Below are positions 49,878 through 61,421 of a stretch of 64,000 nucleotides of DNA, piece by piece. The position numbers and the translations under genes are program-made. The DNA lies in the NCBI GenBank assembly GCA_020543525.1, contig JAHYIO010000003.1, positions 868,001 through 932,000 of the forward strand, given 5' to 3'. Each line of letters opens with the position of its first letter. Within the stretch, counting starts at the first letter, position 1. The notes under the pieces are model-generated. The model saw only the letters and a program-made list of their open reading frames with translations. It did not search any database and was not told where the DNA came from. The DNA is from Coriolopsis trogii (lineage: Eukaryota; Basidiomycota; Agaricomycetes; Polyporales; Polyporaceae).

Positions 49878-51433
49878 CTAGCTCACGCGGTACACAATCT
49901 TTTCCGCACTGACCCTTCCCTCCTTCATGTACCGCAGCCCTTGCGGGATCGCATCGAGGCCGCCTTTCCAAAGTTTCACCGGCAGTGGCTTGACCTTGCC
50001 CTCCCGCACAAGCTCCGGTACCTTCTTGAGGAATTGGACCATGTGTACCCTGTCTTCGGGCACGGCAGGCCCCCTCTGCCCCGTTGCGTACGTGTAAGCC
50101 CGGCCGAGCGAAGAGTAAATGATCGTGTCTGTACACAGCACGCTCAGTTGCAGTCGCGGCACCACTACGACCGGCCAGTGCCAGACAGGTGCGGTGAAAG
50201 CCGGCTTACAGATGCGCTCGACGTCCGTCCGGTCTGTCGCACTAGGGTCGACAGCGAGGAGGTGTACAACCTTGCCTCCCGAGGGGCCGATGACTGCCGC
50301 ACTGATCGCTTGCGACTTCCGCACGCTGATTGAGTCGAGCGCATACCGTATGGTATCCCCAGAAGCGGCCTTCACTTTCGCCACCACGTCCGGATCCGCG
50401 TAGTCAAATACAGCGGCGGCTCCGATGGAGCGGACAAGGTCGAAGTTGCGCGGGGAGGCCGTGCTAACGACCTTGTAACCGGATACGGTGGCAAGCTGGA
50501 TGGCGAATTGTCCAACGGACGCTGTTGTCGTAGGTCAAGAGTCGTTCCGGGCCATGCGCCACGTGTGGTGAGTGTGATCACTTGTTGACTGCAGCAAAGA
50601 GACACCTACAGCTCCCACCGTGGATGTATACCCACTCCTCTCCTGCCACCGTCTCCGGAGGCTCGACGAGCCCTAGGCGTCCGGGATGGTACAACGCCTG
50701 CACGGCCGTCCAGAACCTGCCTCGCATTCCAGCCCTCAGCACCCCACAGTCCCGGCCCAACAACTCGTGGAGTCATAGAGATTGTGATACGTACGCGCAC
50801 CCAAATGTCGCCGCCTCCTCGTGCGAGAGCGTGTCTTCCGGGACCGGCCACGCGAGCTCCGCTGGGGTGCGCACGTACTCGGCGAACGCGCCGCTGTCTG
50901 CGAAGGTCCCGCCCATGACGAACCCGGCGACGTGCTGCCCGTGCTCGAAGCCTCCCGGCCCCGAGGAAGAGACGTTCTTACCGGTACGGACGACCGTTCC
51001 CGACCAGTCACATCCCAGGATGGATCCGGGATTTGCTCGACCTGAGTCGACGACTAAATGGTAGGACCCCGCGCGTCGAGGGAAGGCGGAGGGGGGCAAC
51101 GAAGGGAGGAGGGGTCAGCGATACGGGCAGGGCGACAGAGCCTCGGGGTCCGATATACTACGCACATTTCCAGTCCGTGGGGTTCAGCGCGACGGCGACC
51201 GTTTGAACGAGTATGTCGTCGTCGCCGACGATGGGTTTCGGATGATCCCGCACACGGATTCGGGTATCCTGGGAAAACGGAGGTTAAGGCAAGTGTGTCT
51301 CCAGCAGCCTACAGAGCTTCGTCTCACATACCTCTAGGACAACATATGCCTTCATGTTCTGGGGATCCTGCAGTGCGGGCAGGGAGATCCTGGTGCTCTG
51401 CGCGAAAAAAATGGGAGGGATAGACGTCGCCAT
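49878..51433 (-). CDS. MDR-superfamily oxidoreductase (enoyl-reductase / ToxD-like)
   Basis: Medium-chain dehydrogenase/reductase without the structural zinc loop. Start MATSIPPIFFAQSTRISLPA at 51433. The GroES-like domain includes NMKAYVVLE, DDILVQTVAVALNPTDWKC, the GCDWSGTVVRTGKNV segment and AEYVRTPAELAWPVPEDTLS. The NADPH-binding motif is GGSSSVGQFAIQLATVSGYK, spanning an intron. C-terminal landmarks are DYADPDVVAKVKAASGDTIR and the terminal LPVKLWKGGLDAIPQGL with KIVYRVS. Sequences of this type include trans-enoyl reductases of polyketide clusters and stand-alone detoxifying enzymes. There is no polyketide synthase nearby, so a stand-alone role is more likely (inference). Confidence 0.88.
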
Positions 51434-51788
51434 GACACACGATCAACTGTATTTGTATTAGGACACCCTCTCACAACGAAGCATTTCGGATCCTATGTGC
51501 CTCGTGCTCACCCTCAACCGACGATTTGGACTGAAACAACACACGAGGAGTCCGTTTCGTTATCGTCATCCATATCGGAGAGGATGCTCAATCTGTGTTT
51601 GATGCACAAAGTCAGATATACAGACAACGGATCAGAGAGCGGAAACTTTATGCACCTACCATTATTCAGTCGAGGTCATGTCGACATGCACAAGACGTGA
51701 TGACGAAGCTGCAGCATGATTTACAATGTATTCGTTAAGCTACTTCTGCTAACAACCTCTACCTCAGCCTCCGGTCGAGTGCCGGCTC
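51434..51788. other. Region between the reductase start and the GluRS stop
   Basis: 355 bp containing the reductase promoter. Nothing distinctive. Confidence 0.5.
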
Positions 51789-54498
51789 TCAAGGATCATA
51801 CACGCTCTTCATCTTATACATCTTCGTCTCCACAGGGGTCTCTAGCTCGTTCTCCCCGTAAACCCTCGGCATCTTGAACATCTTCGTGTCCACCGGGGTC
51901 TCAAACGTCAGGGAGGGAGCCGAGCTCGCCGCGCCCCCAGGTGAAGTCGCCGCGCCCTTCTTGCCCTCCTTCTTCCCTCCCTCGGCAGGGGTCGCGGACC
52001 CAGCGGCAGGAGCGGCTTTGCTCGCAATACTCGCAGCTCTGCCGTCAGGGATATGGATGAACTCCTTCTTGCCCTGTACCTCGCCATCGTAAATATAATA
52101 CCCTTTGCGCTCGAATTGAATGATGTCGCCCTTCTTCAGCTCTTTGACGTTCGCGTCCGCAAACGCCTCGTCGCGGAACTCCGATACGGGGGTGACAAAG
52201 TCCTTCACGTCGTCATTCTCCTCAAGCTTCTTCTTCGTGATCAGGTAGTCGTAGTCGAGGAGCGTGACGTCAACGAGGCCATGCTGGTCCGTGGGCTGCG
52301 CGAGCCAGGTGATCTTCTTCTTCGTCTTCCGGAAGTCTCCCTCGAGGTGGAGGTCCATCTCGATCGCAGTGATTGCACCCGACTCGTTCGTCGTCTTGGA
52401 GCGAACGATAGCGTTTCCCCAGTCCATGAGCGTAACCTAGAAATAGAAATGGGGTCAGCGTTGATCGCGTCATCAAGGCCAACAACGCACCTCTTCTTGG
52501 TCATCGAAGGAGAGCGCGTCCTCCTGCTCGACGAAGATCTGTGAAGAATAGACCGTCTTCTTCTCGCCGACCTCAGGATTCTTTTTATGCTTGGGGAGCG
52601 TCTTCACCTCCACATCTGCGGGACCTCCCTTGACGGTGACAGGAACTCTGAAGAAGCTCGGTGAACAATCATACCAGGTCAGACTGAGGGATGCTTACAG
52701 GTTCGCCTTCGAAAGGGCCCAGAATCTGGGCGCAACAGGGTCGATGACCTTCTTGTTCAGTGTCCACAACGAATCCCACTCGAGCGAGACGATCGCCTGG
52801 GAAGGTCCTTGGGAGAGCATGAATTGGCGGAGGGCCTCCACAGTGAGACCGCGGCGACGAATGCCGCGCACAGTGGGGAAGCGGGGGTCGTCCCAACCAC
52901 GAACGATACCAGAGTTCACGAACCAGTGGAGCTTGCGCTTGGATAGCAGGGTGTATATGAAGTTGAGACGACTGTAATCATGCCTATCAGCACCTCCAAT
53001 GTTCCGGTTGCTCTCTTGAGGAGTACTCACCTGAAGTCCCAGATGTGTACGGGCCGAAGGTTGAGAGCTTCGATCATCCATTGGTATTGCGGGTTACGAT
53101 CGCGGTACTCGTTCGTACGGAGAGCGTGGGTGACACCCTCATGGGAGTCCACGATGGGGCAAGCGAAGTCGTACGTCGGGTAGACCTTCCATTGGCTCCC
53201 TGTACGGTGGTGCGGCAGGAGGTTCGTGCGGTAAATGACAGGGTCTCGCATGGCCTTGTTGGGATTGTCTACGCTCATCTTCGCGCGAAGACACCAACGA
53301 ATGCCTTCTTCGGTTCCCTTGGTCATTTCCTCGAAGTGCTTGAGGTTGTCCTCGACACTGTCCTCACGGTGTTTGGAGGCGATACCGTCCATGCGTTCCT
53401 TACGCATTTGCTCCTGTTCGGTGTCATCCGCATACGCCTTGCCTATCTTGATCATTTGGATCGCATATTCGTACAGTTTATCGAAATAGTCGGATGTGTG
53501 TGTGACTTTGTCTCCATGAATGTCAAGGAGTGCGAGATCCTCGAGGATCGTTTCCTCGAACTCGACCTATGCAATGATGTGTAAGATTCAACCTGTGGGA
53601 AGAAGTCGCATGTACGTACCGTCTCTTTGGTGGGGTTAGTATCGTCGAAACGAATGATCATCTTGCCCTTGTACATTTTCGCAAAATACTGGTTCAGCAT
53701 CGCGGCCTTCGCGTGACCGATGTGCAAGTAACCGCTAGGCTCGGGAGGGAACCGGGTGACTACTTCTCCTTCCTTCGCATTCTGCAAGCCCAATGCAAAT
53801 GAGGCGGCGGTCTTGTTGGAGCGTGCCTTGGCGGACTTTGCCTCTGTACAGGAATAGGTCAGCGCCATACAATCATGATCGAATTACACTTCCGAGTACG
53901 CACCAGCGAGGCTCGCGATGGCAAGTTGCGTCGATTCAAGTGACTCGAGATGCGAGAACCATCGGAGAAGGTGGGGGTGCTTGTTGTTTTTCAACAACCC
54001 GACAATCTTGACGCTACCTGAAGCCGGATGAGGGAACTCGCCGGCAAGGCAGTGGACTGGTGTGACGGACCTTTCAAGGCGCCCCATACGATCCAGTCAG
54101 CGGCTGTTAAGTCGTGGCCGACGAGGAACGTTCTATAGGCGAGATGGTCGTCGAGCGCATCGAGCGCAGCTGTAATCTCGGGGAAGGCGGTCACTGTAGG
54201 CAGTGTCTTGGCGAGCGCGAAGTACGCCGACGTCTGCACCGCCGTCAGCATCGTGCAAGCGGTGGACATACAGATACAGGATACATGCCTTCGCGCTGTC
54301 GTCCGCAAGCCCTCCGGCTTTCGCGAGAGACTGCACGATCTCATCTTCGGCAGTAAGTTTGGATCCGTCGAGCTCAAGAGTCGGTGCAGTGGCATCGATG
54401 TCGAAGTTGAGGGATGCCTTGTTGGTGTAAGTGGCGATGGCGGCCGCCGCCCAAGGAAAGGGCGAGGCGGTGGGCGCAAGAGTGAGTACACCCGACAT
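51789..54498 (-). CDS. GUS1: Cytosolic glutamyl-tRNA synthetase
   Basis: Charges tRNA-Glu with glutamate. Start [16 protein letters not shown] at 54498. The N-terminal ~200 residues form a GST-like domain ([32 protein letters not shown]), which in yeast docks on Arc1. The class I catalytic core has the HIGH motif in [30 protein letters not shown], and the KMSKS equivalent in [30 protein letters not shown] and the beta-barrel anticodon-binding domain follow. The C-terminus departs from the usual end: an Ala/Gly/Lys-rich linker leads to two near-identical peptides, [20 protein letters not shown] and [17 protein letters not shown]. About eight exons. Confidence 0.94.
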
Positions 54499-54755
54499 GA
54501 TGGTAATAGAGAGCAAAGGTGCAGAGGATGTGCCTTGCCAAAAAGTGAGCGGCTCAGTAGTGACTCCCCGACTCGATCGCCCAAGTCAATCTAATCAAAT
54601 CTGCTATAGATCCCATGCGGGCAGTGCCAGGGGTCCTTGCCATTGGCCCAGTGCATAGCCTCTCGGACCGGTCACATCTCGCAGGGGACAGCAATCATGA
54701 CCACAGTGCCCACTGCACCTTGCCACCGTATAAGAGGCCAGCGTAGAATACTCGA
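54499..54755. promoter_or_regulatory. Compact bidirectional promoter, GUS1 / metallophosphoesterase
   Basis: 257 bp between divergent starts. No TATA box seen. Confidence 0.5.
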
Positions 54756-55803
54756 ATGTCCCCTAGTAATCTTCTCGGTGCAATGACTCTCTCGCAAGAA
54801 ACCCAGACAGCCGTCGTCCGAGTCTACGACTCGTATGACATCACCCATCCTCCTCGTCATCCCGGCCCTGGTTGGACACGCTTCGTATGCATCTCCGACA
54901 ACCACTCGTACATCTTCCCCGTGCCTCCCGGAGACGTCTTGCTTCACTCTGGGGATCTCACCTACCATGGGACATTCAAGGATCTGGAAATCACCGTCAA
55001 CTGGCTCAAGAGCCTCCCGCATCCTGCGAAGTTGTGCGTATGGCCTCTCGTAAAGTGATATGAATCTGAAGGCAGTCTCAGCTTTATAGGTGGTAACCAC
55101 GATGTACGTGAGCGGCCTGCTCAGCACGGTCATGTACTCATTGTATTGCTGCAGCTATGCTTAGACGACAATTACAAAGAAGGCGGGATCATGCGCAGCC
55201 TCAAACCCTCAGGTCTCAGTGACAAGGTAGGTGTCGCGAGAAACGCTTTGGGTAGATATATTTACCTTGCATCGGCAGGATATATCAGCCGCTGCCAAGT
55301 TGATACATAGCAAGACGCTGCGTAAAGCTGGACTGTTTTACCTCGAACATAACTCGGCTGATTATATCGCGAAGAGTGGTAAAACATACACAATTTACGG
55401 TTCTCCGGTATGCTCCTCAAATACATCCGTTTCACCATACTTACTGGTCTATACTGCTCAGGCGGCCCCTTTCTACTCGATTGGCGCGTTCCAATATAAG
55501 GCAGGAGAAGGCAAGGCCGTCTATGACCGCATCCCAGCATCAACCAACATCCTCTTGACACACACCCCCCCACATGGCATATGCGACGTTACAAAACGCG
55601 GGAAGCACGCTGGCTGCCCTGACCTAGCCGAACGGCTCAAGGCTGACGATCTGCATGATTGCCGCCTCCATGTCTACGGTCACATTCACGAGGCGCGTGG
55701 GTTCGCTATGGTAGGGCAAACAACAGAGAAGCCCGGTAGGGTATCTGTCAATGCTGCGCTCCCGAACATGCCTCTTCCAATCATCGTTGATTTTCTGGAC
55801 TGA
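54756..55803 (+). CDS. Calcineurin-like metallophosphoesterase (MPPED-type)
   Basis: Two-metal phosphoesterase of the family that includes animal MPPED1/2; the physiological substrate is unknown. All metal-binding blocks are visible: WTRFVCISDNHSYIFPVPPG (first Asp and His), DVLLHSGDLTYHG, IGGNHDLCLDDNYKEGG, LLTHTPPHGICDV and LHVYGHIHEARG. Start ATG 54756, stop 55801-55803. Five exons. The exon giving GGNHD is short, and its acceptor was chosen (CTCAG near 55081) to avoid a stop and keep the motif. Other acceptors nearby would break the protein. Confidence 0.88.
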
Positions 55804-56541
55804 TCTCTAGATTAAACGCTGCCATATGCATGTCTCTCCTACATATACCCATAGGGTCCGGACATATACCTTTCTGCGAGTCCTGTCTTCTTGCTGCCCT
55901 GTAGTTTTTGCATACCGCAGCCGACAATATAAGGTCTCCCTACTGAGCTCTTGCCTCCCTTCTTTGTATGCATACTCCAGTACTAGTGCTGGCTACATGG
56001 TGGCTAACAGTATCGATGGCCCTGCTTTCTTTCTATTCAGATGTCTCTACCTCGTCTTTTTTTCCCTAATGTAGCGCACTTGGGTCGCACCAATATGGAA
56101 GGACAGGTCAGACAACAATTAGGTATAGGTGACGAAGTCTGGTAGACTCACTATCTCGATCTGAGATTCGGCTATTACCGCCAACTTCCAGCGGCCTCTC
56201 TTCATGGCAGACTCACTTTGTAGCTGTTATAAATGGCCTGTTTCAGCGTATCCTACGTGCGAGGAAACGGCTTGGAGTATGCGTAGCTGTAAGAAGCACT
56301 CAGGTATACGTCGGACCGAGGAGGACTCGATCGCGCATAATTGTAAGAGACTGAGCCGGATATCCCATATCACAAGCCACGATGTTATGCTCTGATGCCT
56401 CGAAACGGCCACCATATCGACGTTACCAACAATATGTGTTGCAAGAATTTGAGACAAGTAAAAAGGCGCCCCGGATACGCCATAGTGTGCATAGAGCCTC
56501 GATTGCCAATGCCATGTGCGAAATGATCGTGCTCATGACCA

Positions 56542-56548
56542 TGACTCA
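56542..56548 (+). promoter_or_regulatory. Gcn4/CPC1-type site TGACTCA upstream of LEU4
   Basis: Exact TGACTCA, 143 bp before the LEU4 ATG. This is the consensus for the bZIP factor of general amino-acid control. Confidence 0.5.
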
Positions 56549-56598
56549 AGCGGAAATTTATCAGAAGCTTTCTTCCTCTCCCCTCCCCCACTCATACG

Positions 56599-56615
56599 TG
56601 ACTCAATCCGAGTCA
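56599..56615. promoter_or_regulatory. Paired Gcn4/CPC1-type sites upstream of LEU4
   Basis: TGACTCA at 56599-56605 followed after 4 nt by GAGTCA at 56610-56615 (TGACTC on the other strand), forming an inverted pair 76 bp before the LEU4 ATG. Confidence 0.55.
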
Positions 56616-56690
56616 GAACCTCAATCTATGCAGCCTTGGAGAAGGTGACATCTCCCATAAGCACTTGACCACTCACATCGAACCCCTAAG

Positions 56691-59398
56691 ATGCCGATGC
56701 TGTGAGTATAGTCCCCTCCGAATTCCATTGTGGGTGTTCATTTCCCTCTTCCTCCCATAGCGCAGATCCATCCATAAAATACGAGCCGTACAAACCTCTT
56801 CACCTCGCCGACCGCCAATGGCCCTCCAAGGTCAACCGAGCACCCCCAATCTGGTTGTCCACCGACCTCCGCGATGGAAACCAGGCCCTCGCGAACCCGA
56901 TGACCATCGCGCAGAAGATGATCTTCTTCGAGACCCTCGTCAAGTGCGGCTTCAAGGAAATCGAGGTTGCGTATCCCGCGGCGAGCGAGACCGACTTCAA
57001 GTTTGTCCGGATGTTGATTGAGGAGAACAGGGTCCCGGACGATGTGTGGCTGCAGGTCAGTGCTCCGTAATGTCATGCCTACACCATGCTACAAGCGCGA
57101 ATACCTCTCAACTCCCATCCTGCATAAAGAACTTTTTACGTATCTGTTGCACGGATCATACGCAGATGCTGACGGAACGTTGAGCTCAGGTTCTCACTCC
57201 TGCTCGGGAGGACCTCATCAAGCGCACAGTCGAAGCTGTAGCCGGCTGCAAGCGTGCCATCATCCATATGTACAACGCAACGAGCTGTCTCTTCCGCACA
57301 GTCGTGTTCCGCAACTCGAAGGAGGAGACCGTCAATCTTGCGGTGAAGCACACGGAGATCATCAGGAAACTGACGGAAGAGTGCACGGCGAAGCACGGTA
57401 CGGTATTCCGGTACGAATACAGCCCGGAAACGTTCTCCCAGACCGAGCCCGAGTTTGCGCTCGAGGTGTGCGAGGCGGTCAAGGCTGCGTGGGGAAAGGC
57501 TGGCCCCGGCGAAGAGAGAATCATCTTCAATCTTCCTGCAACTGTCGAGATCGGTCCTCCGAATCACTATGCAGATTTGGTGCGTTCAACAGCTACGTTC
57601 CTTCACTGCGTATATTCACCACTTTCCAGATTGAGCATTTCTGCCGGAATATAAGTGAACGTGAGAAGATCATCATCAGTCTGCACCCTCATAACGACCG
57701 TGGTACGCATAGTTTGCGAGCTGTGGAGGTGTCTATTGCCTGACTGCGTATATAGGTACCGGTATCGCTGCTGCAGAACTGGGCATATTGGCGGGTGCCG
57801 ATCGAGTCGAGGGTTGTCTGTTCGGCAACGGCGAGCGGACAGGTAACGTCGACCTCGTGAATCTGGCTCTCAACCTATACACCCAGGGCGTCCACCCCAA
57901 AGTCGATTTCAGCGACATCCAAGCGGTCATCGACGTCGTCACTGCATGCAACGACCTACCTGTACATCCCAGACATCCTTACGCCGGCGACCTTGTCTTC
58001 ACAGCATTCTCTGGCTCGCACCAGGACGCCATCAAAAAAGGCTTCGAAGCCCAGCGTATTCGCCACGAGCAGGCGGCGCGTGAAGGCAAGCCCCAATATT
58101 GGGAGTTGCCGTACCTGCCAATCGACCCCGCCGACCTCGGTTGCACGTACGAAGCGGTAATCCGCGTCAACGCGCAATCGGGCAAGGGCGGCATCGCCTA
58201 CCTCATCCAGCAACACTTGGGTCTCGACATGCCCCGCAAGATGCAGGTGTCGTTCTACCAGGTCATACAAGACATCGCAGACCGCGAGGCGCGCGAGATG
58301 ACCGTTGAGGACATTACTACTGCCTTCCGCCAGACCTACCACTTTGGTGGCTCTGCGTACGAAGGCCGTCTAGTCCTCAAGTCATTCAAGGTCTCGTCCG
58401 AGCCTGGCGCTGGTGGCCCTGAAGACCAGCCCGCCGACGAGCGAAGGCAGTTCGACGGCACAATCTCTGTCGACGGCCAGTTGCGCGTCATCCGCGGCGA
58501 TGGCAACGGGCCCCTCTCCGCGTTCTTGGACGCTCTCCGCACCCACCTCGACATCAATCTCGCTCTGCGTGAATACAGCGAGCACACCATCGACAAGCAC
58601 CAGAGCGCACAAGCGGCGTCCTACGTCGAGCTCGTCCCTCAGAGCGATGATGTCAAGGACACTCGTCGTTCGACCGAATCCTGGTGGGGCGTCGGCGTCG
58701 ACGCGGACATCGCCGCCTCTGGTCTCCGTGCGGTCCTCAGCGCAGTGAACAACGCCATCGGGGACCGCACCCTCCCCGAACTGAAGCTCAGCGTTGGTTT
58801 CAACGCGCGGACCGGCCAAGCAGACATCGCGACCGCGATCCTCAACTCCCTCAAGCTCGAGCTCCCCCGGCGGCTGCAGGCGTCCTTCTTCGAAGTCGTG
58901 CAGCGTGCGGCGCGCGACTCTGGGGACGAGATCTCCTACGACGCCCTCGTGGACCTCTTCCGGGAGACGTACGGGTACTACGAGGAGGAGGCGCGCTTCG
59001 CGGTGAAGAGCTTCAAGCTCGAGCATCTCGACGCGAGTGGGCGCGCGAAGCTGTCTGGGAGCTTCATCATCAACGGCAAGGACGTGGTCCTCGAGGGTGA
59101 GGGTACCGGGCCCCTGTCCGCTGCCGTCGAGGCCGTGAATCGCGGCTTGGACGGGAAGGTGAAGATCAGGGAGTACGTCGAGCACTCGATCGGCGAGGGG
59201 TCGGACGTCAAGGCTGCGTCGTACGTCGAGATCGCGTACGAGCGCCCTGTTGGGAACCCGAAGTGGGCCAAGTGGGGCGTGGCTATCGACCGGGACATCA
59301 CTGCGTCCGGACTGAAGGCCGTGTTGGCGGCGACGAGAGCGGTGGACAAAGCGGACGAGGCTGCTGCTGCTGCTGCCGCAGCCGCGGGACAGCAGTGA
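56691..59398 (+). CDS. LEU4: 2-isopropylmalate synthase with duplicated C-terminal regulatory module
   Basis: Condenses acetyl-CoA with 2-ketoisovalerate, the committed step of leucine synthesis. Five exons (56691-56701, 56761-57055, 57190-57579, 57630-57702, 57756-59398) give 803 aa against about 600-640 for yeast-type enzymes. The start MPML is on an 11-nt exon. The TIM barrel has the metal-binding [17 protein letters not shown] and [17 protein letters not shown], with [19 protein letters not shown] and [17 protein letters not shown]. Residues ~388-591 are the expected linker plus LeuA dimer/allosteric domain. Residues ~598-787 repeat it: [88 protein letters not shown]. The protein ends in a run of nine Ala and GQQ. 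No mitochondrial presequence is evident. Confidence 0.95.
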
Positions 59399-59610
59399 AC
59401 GTGAAAACGTAGCTACAGACAATGTATTAAGACGCATTCCATCTTGTATCATCTACTGGGTTTGAACTACATTCGACAACGCACAAGCGTGAGGATCAGA
59501 ACAGGGTATGCATATATCCTGAACATGTTCGGCCCTTCAGTGTCTCGCAACAAACCCGACTGCAGCGCTGCAGGCGCATATAGTTATGTTCATGACGCAT
59601 AGGCGTGTTT

Positions 59611-60859
59611 TCATACTCTACAATTGTCGATGTTGAAGATCAGGATGTCCTCTGCTCCGATCTTCACCAATTCGTCCATCGCGTTGGCGACTTTGCTCTT
59701 CTCCACCATCACGCTCACCGCGACCCATGCCTCGTCGTCTAGCGGACTCACTGTCGGCGCGAGGCGGCCAGGGGTGATATTCGTAGCCTCGGGCAGCCGA
59801 TCACGACGAATGTTGTACTCGCAAAGAGTGTATCGGTTTGCGGCGACGACACCGGCGATGCGACTCGATATAAGCTTGATCAGTGGCTCAAGCGCGGGGT
59901 GCTTGGACGTGGTGGACTTGATGAGGACGGCCTCCGTCTGAAGGACGGTGGCAATGGCATGCAGGCCTGCTGCACGCATCGTATCTCCGGATTCTGGACA
60001 AGGAGCGTGTCAAGAGTGAGGCACGCTTGGCTACAGAAGAGGTACATATACTCACCGACAAGGTCGACTGGGGTTTGGGGTGTTATGTTGAGTCGCGAGT
60101 GTGGCTCTCTAGCACAGAATGAGGACGTACCGATACCGTCTGCCAGACCAAGTGCACAGGCAGCCTCCACACTTCCGCCGACGTACTCTATACGTGTCCG
60201 CTTGTCCTCAGCGAGCTGCATCCGGTCGTCTATGCTCCGGAAGTATTGGCCGGCGAGGACTTCGAAGCTCGTGACGACGCGCTTTCCTGCGAGGTCCTCG
60301 ACCGTTTTGATATTGCCCGCTTCTGGTACCTGTACCTGAAGCGCACATTTTCCGAATCCGAGCTTGAGGATCTCTGTTACGTGCGCCTCCATTTGCGCCT
60401 CGAGAATGACGTCCTGGCCGGTGATTCCGAGATCGACATTACCCTTACCGACGAAGGACGGGATGTCGGAAGCGGGCAGGAAGACACTGGGCTCAATGTG
60501 GTCAACAGGATGTCAGCCGTGAGACTCGGATGACTGCACTCACAGTGCGATGTTGTGGTTCTTGACAAGACATACATCTAGCCGGTGGTGTCTCCGGAAT
60601 TGGATGTCGGCACCTGTATGTATGGGGTTGCATCCAAAACCAGACATTTCTAGCTCAGGGGTATGGCATACCTGCCAGTAGCTCCAGACACTTCTCGTAC
60701 AACCTCCCTGAAGACGGATCAGGTCCTGCATGTGGGGAACGGCAAGCTCGTTCTACAGACCTTTCTTGGGGATGGCGAACAGGAGGCGACCGTCGAGAGA
60801 GTCCGCGTCTGCCAAATTCAGTCAGCCAAGCTCGCGCACAGGCCGTATAGCATACTCAT
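59611..60859 (-). CDS. HIS1: ATP phosphoribosyltransferase, long form
   Basis: First step of histidine synthesis (ATP + PRPP). The start is ATG at 60859. Only ATGA is coding in exon 1 before a GTATGC donor. Exon 2 (60808-60761) continues ADSLDGRLLFAIPKKG, then GRLYEKCLELLAG and ADIQFRRHHRLDVCLVKNHN. A 12-nt exon (60056-60067) gives VDLV, leading into the phosphoribosyl-binding ESGDTMRAAGLH. The C-terminal third (RLAPTVSPLDDEAWVAVSVM and MDELVKIGAEDILIF) is the HisG_C domain that makes the hexameric, histidine-inhibited long form. Stop at 59611-59613. A 22-codon uORF overlaps the start. The gene lies between LEU4 and the truncated paralogue. Confidence 0.94.
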
Positions 60860-60924
60860 TCTGTGTCTTCTTCGGCGCGGAGGACGTTCTGCGGAGGAGA
60901 AATGAGAGAGCCCGGAGGAGTCAT
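60856..60924 (-). promoter_or_regulatory. uORF overlapping the HIS1 start codon
   Basis: ATG at 60924 opens a 22-codon frame (MTPPGSLISPPQNVLRAEED then TE) ending in TGA at 60858-60856. The TGA shares bases with the HIS1 ATG in the tetranucleotide ATGA. It would limit or couple initiation at HIS1 if the leader starts upstream of 60924. The same bases contain TGACTC. Confidence 0.5.
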
Positions 60925-61421
60925 TGTGGCGGACGTTTTGTTTTGACTGCAAGATCGACGGAAGTAGATTAGATTAGCAACAGACGCCCATGCGATTCAG
61001 AATTCATGGAGGACAACGGCCCGAATTCCGTGCGCCTGAACTGTGTTTGGGCCGTCCACTCCTCCTCGAGATCGTTTCATATGCCCTTGGACACTGGCAT
61101 GCTGTACTCGAAAGGTAGAAGAAGCAGCGCTGCATATCAGCACCGAACATCACATCCCCAGTCGACGCACACTGAGCAATCGAGGATTAGAATCAAACGC
61201 AAAGGTAGTGTATATGTCTCTATGAGTTTGACTTAGTAAGTATGTAGATGCGCGCTACATGCAAGATTTCTCTGTTGCAATATCTGAACCAAGATCATAC
61301 CAAACGGCCCGCCTACTATGTATCGTAATCTGCTAACTTACCAGGTCACTACGTCCTCGACCCTCTGCAAGTCCCTTCCAAGACGTGACCTGCCACCATT
61401 CCGATGGGACATCGCAGCATC
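60925..61421. promoter_or_regulatory. HIS1 upstream region and 3' flank of the isopropylmalate synthase paralogue
   Basis: 500 bp. No remnant of the missing C-terminal domain of the paralogue could be read here in any frame. A near match to a Gcn4 site (TGACTTA, about 61226) is present. Confidence 0.45.

Larger units (their letters stand above)
55804..56690. promoter_or_regulatory. LEU4 upstream region
   Basis: 0.9 kb between the phosphoesterase stop and LEU4. It contains three TGACTC(A) elements within 75 bp, listed separately. No coding signal. Confidence 0.55.

Noticed and set aside
60809..60924. Reading the 22-codon frame as the true N-terminus of HIS1
   Set aside because: It would need a GA-AG intron. 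The alternative start at 60859 uses a normal GTATGC donor and gives a standard short HIS1 N-terminus.
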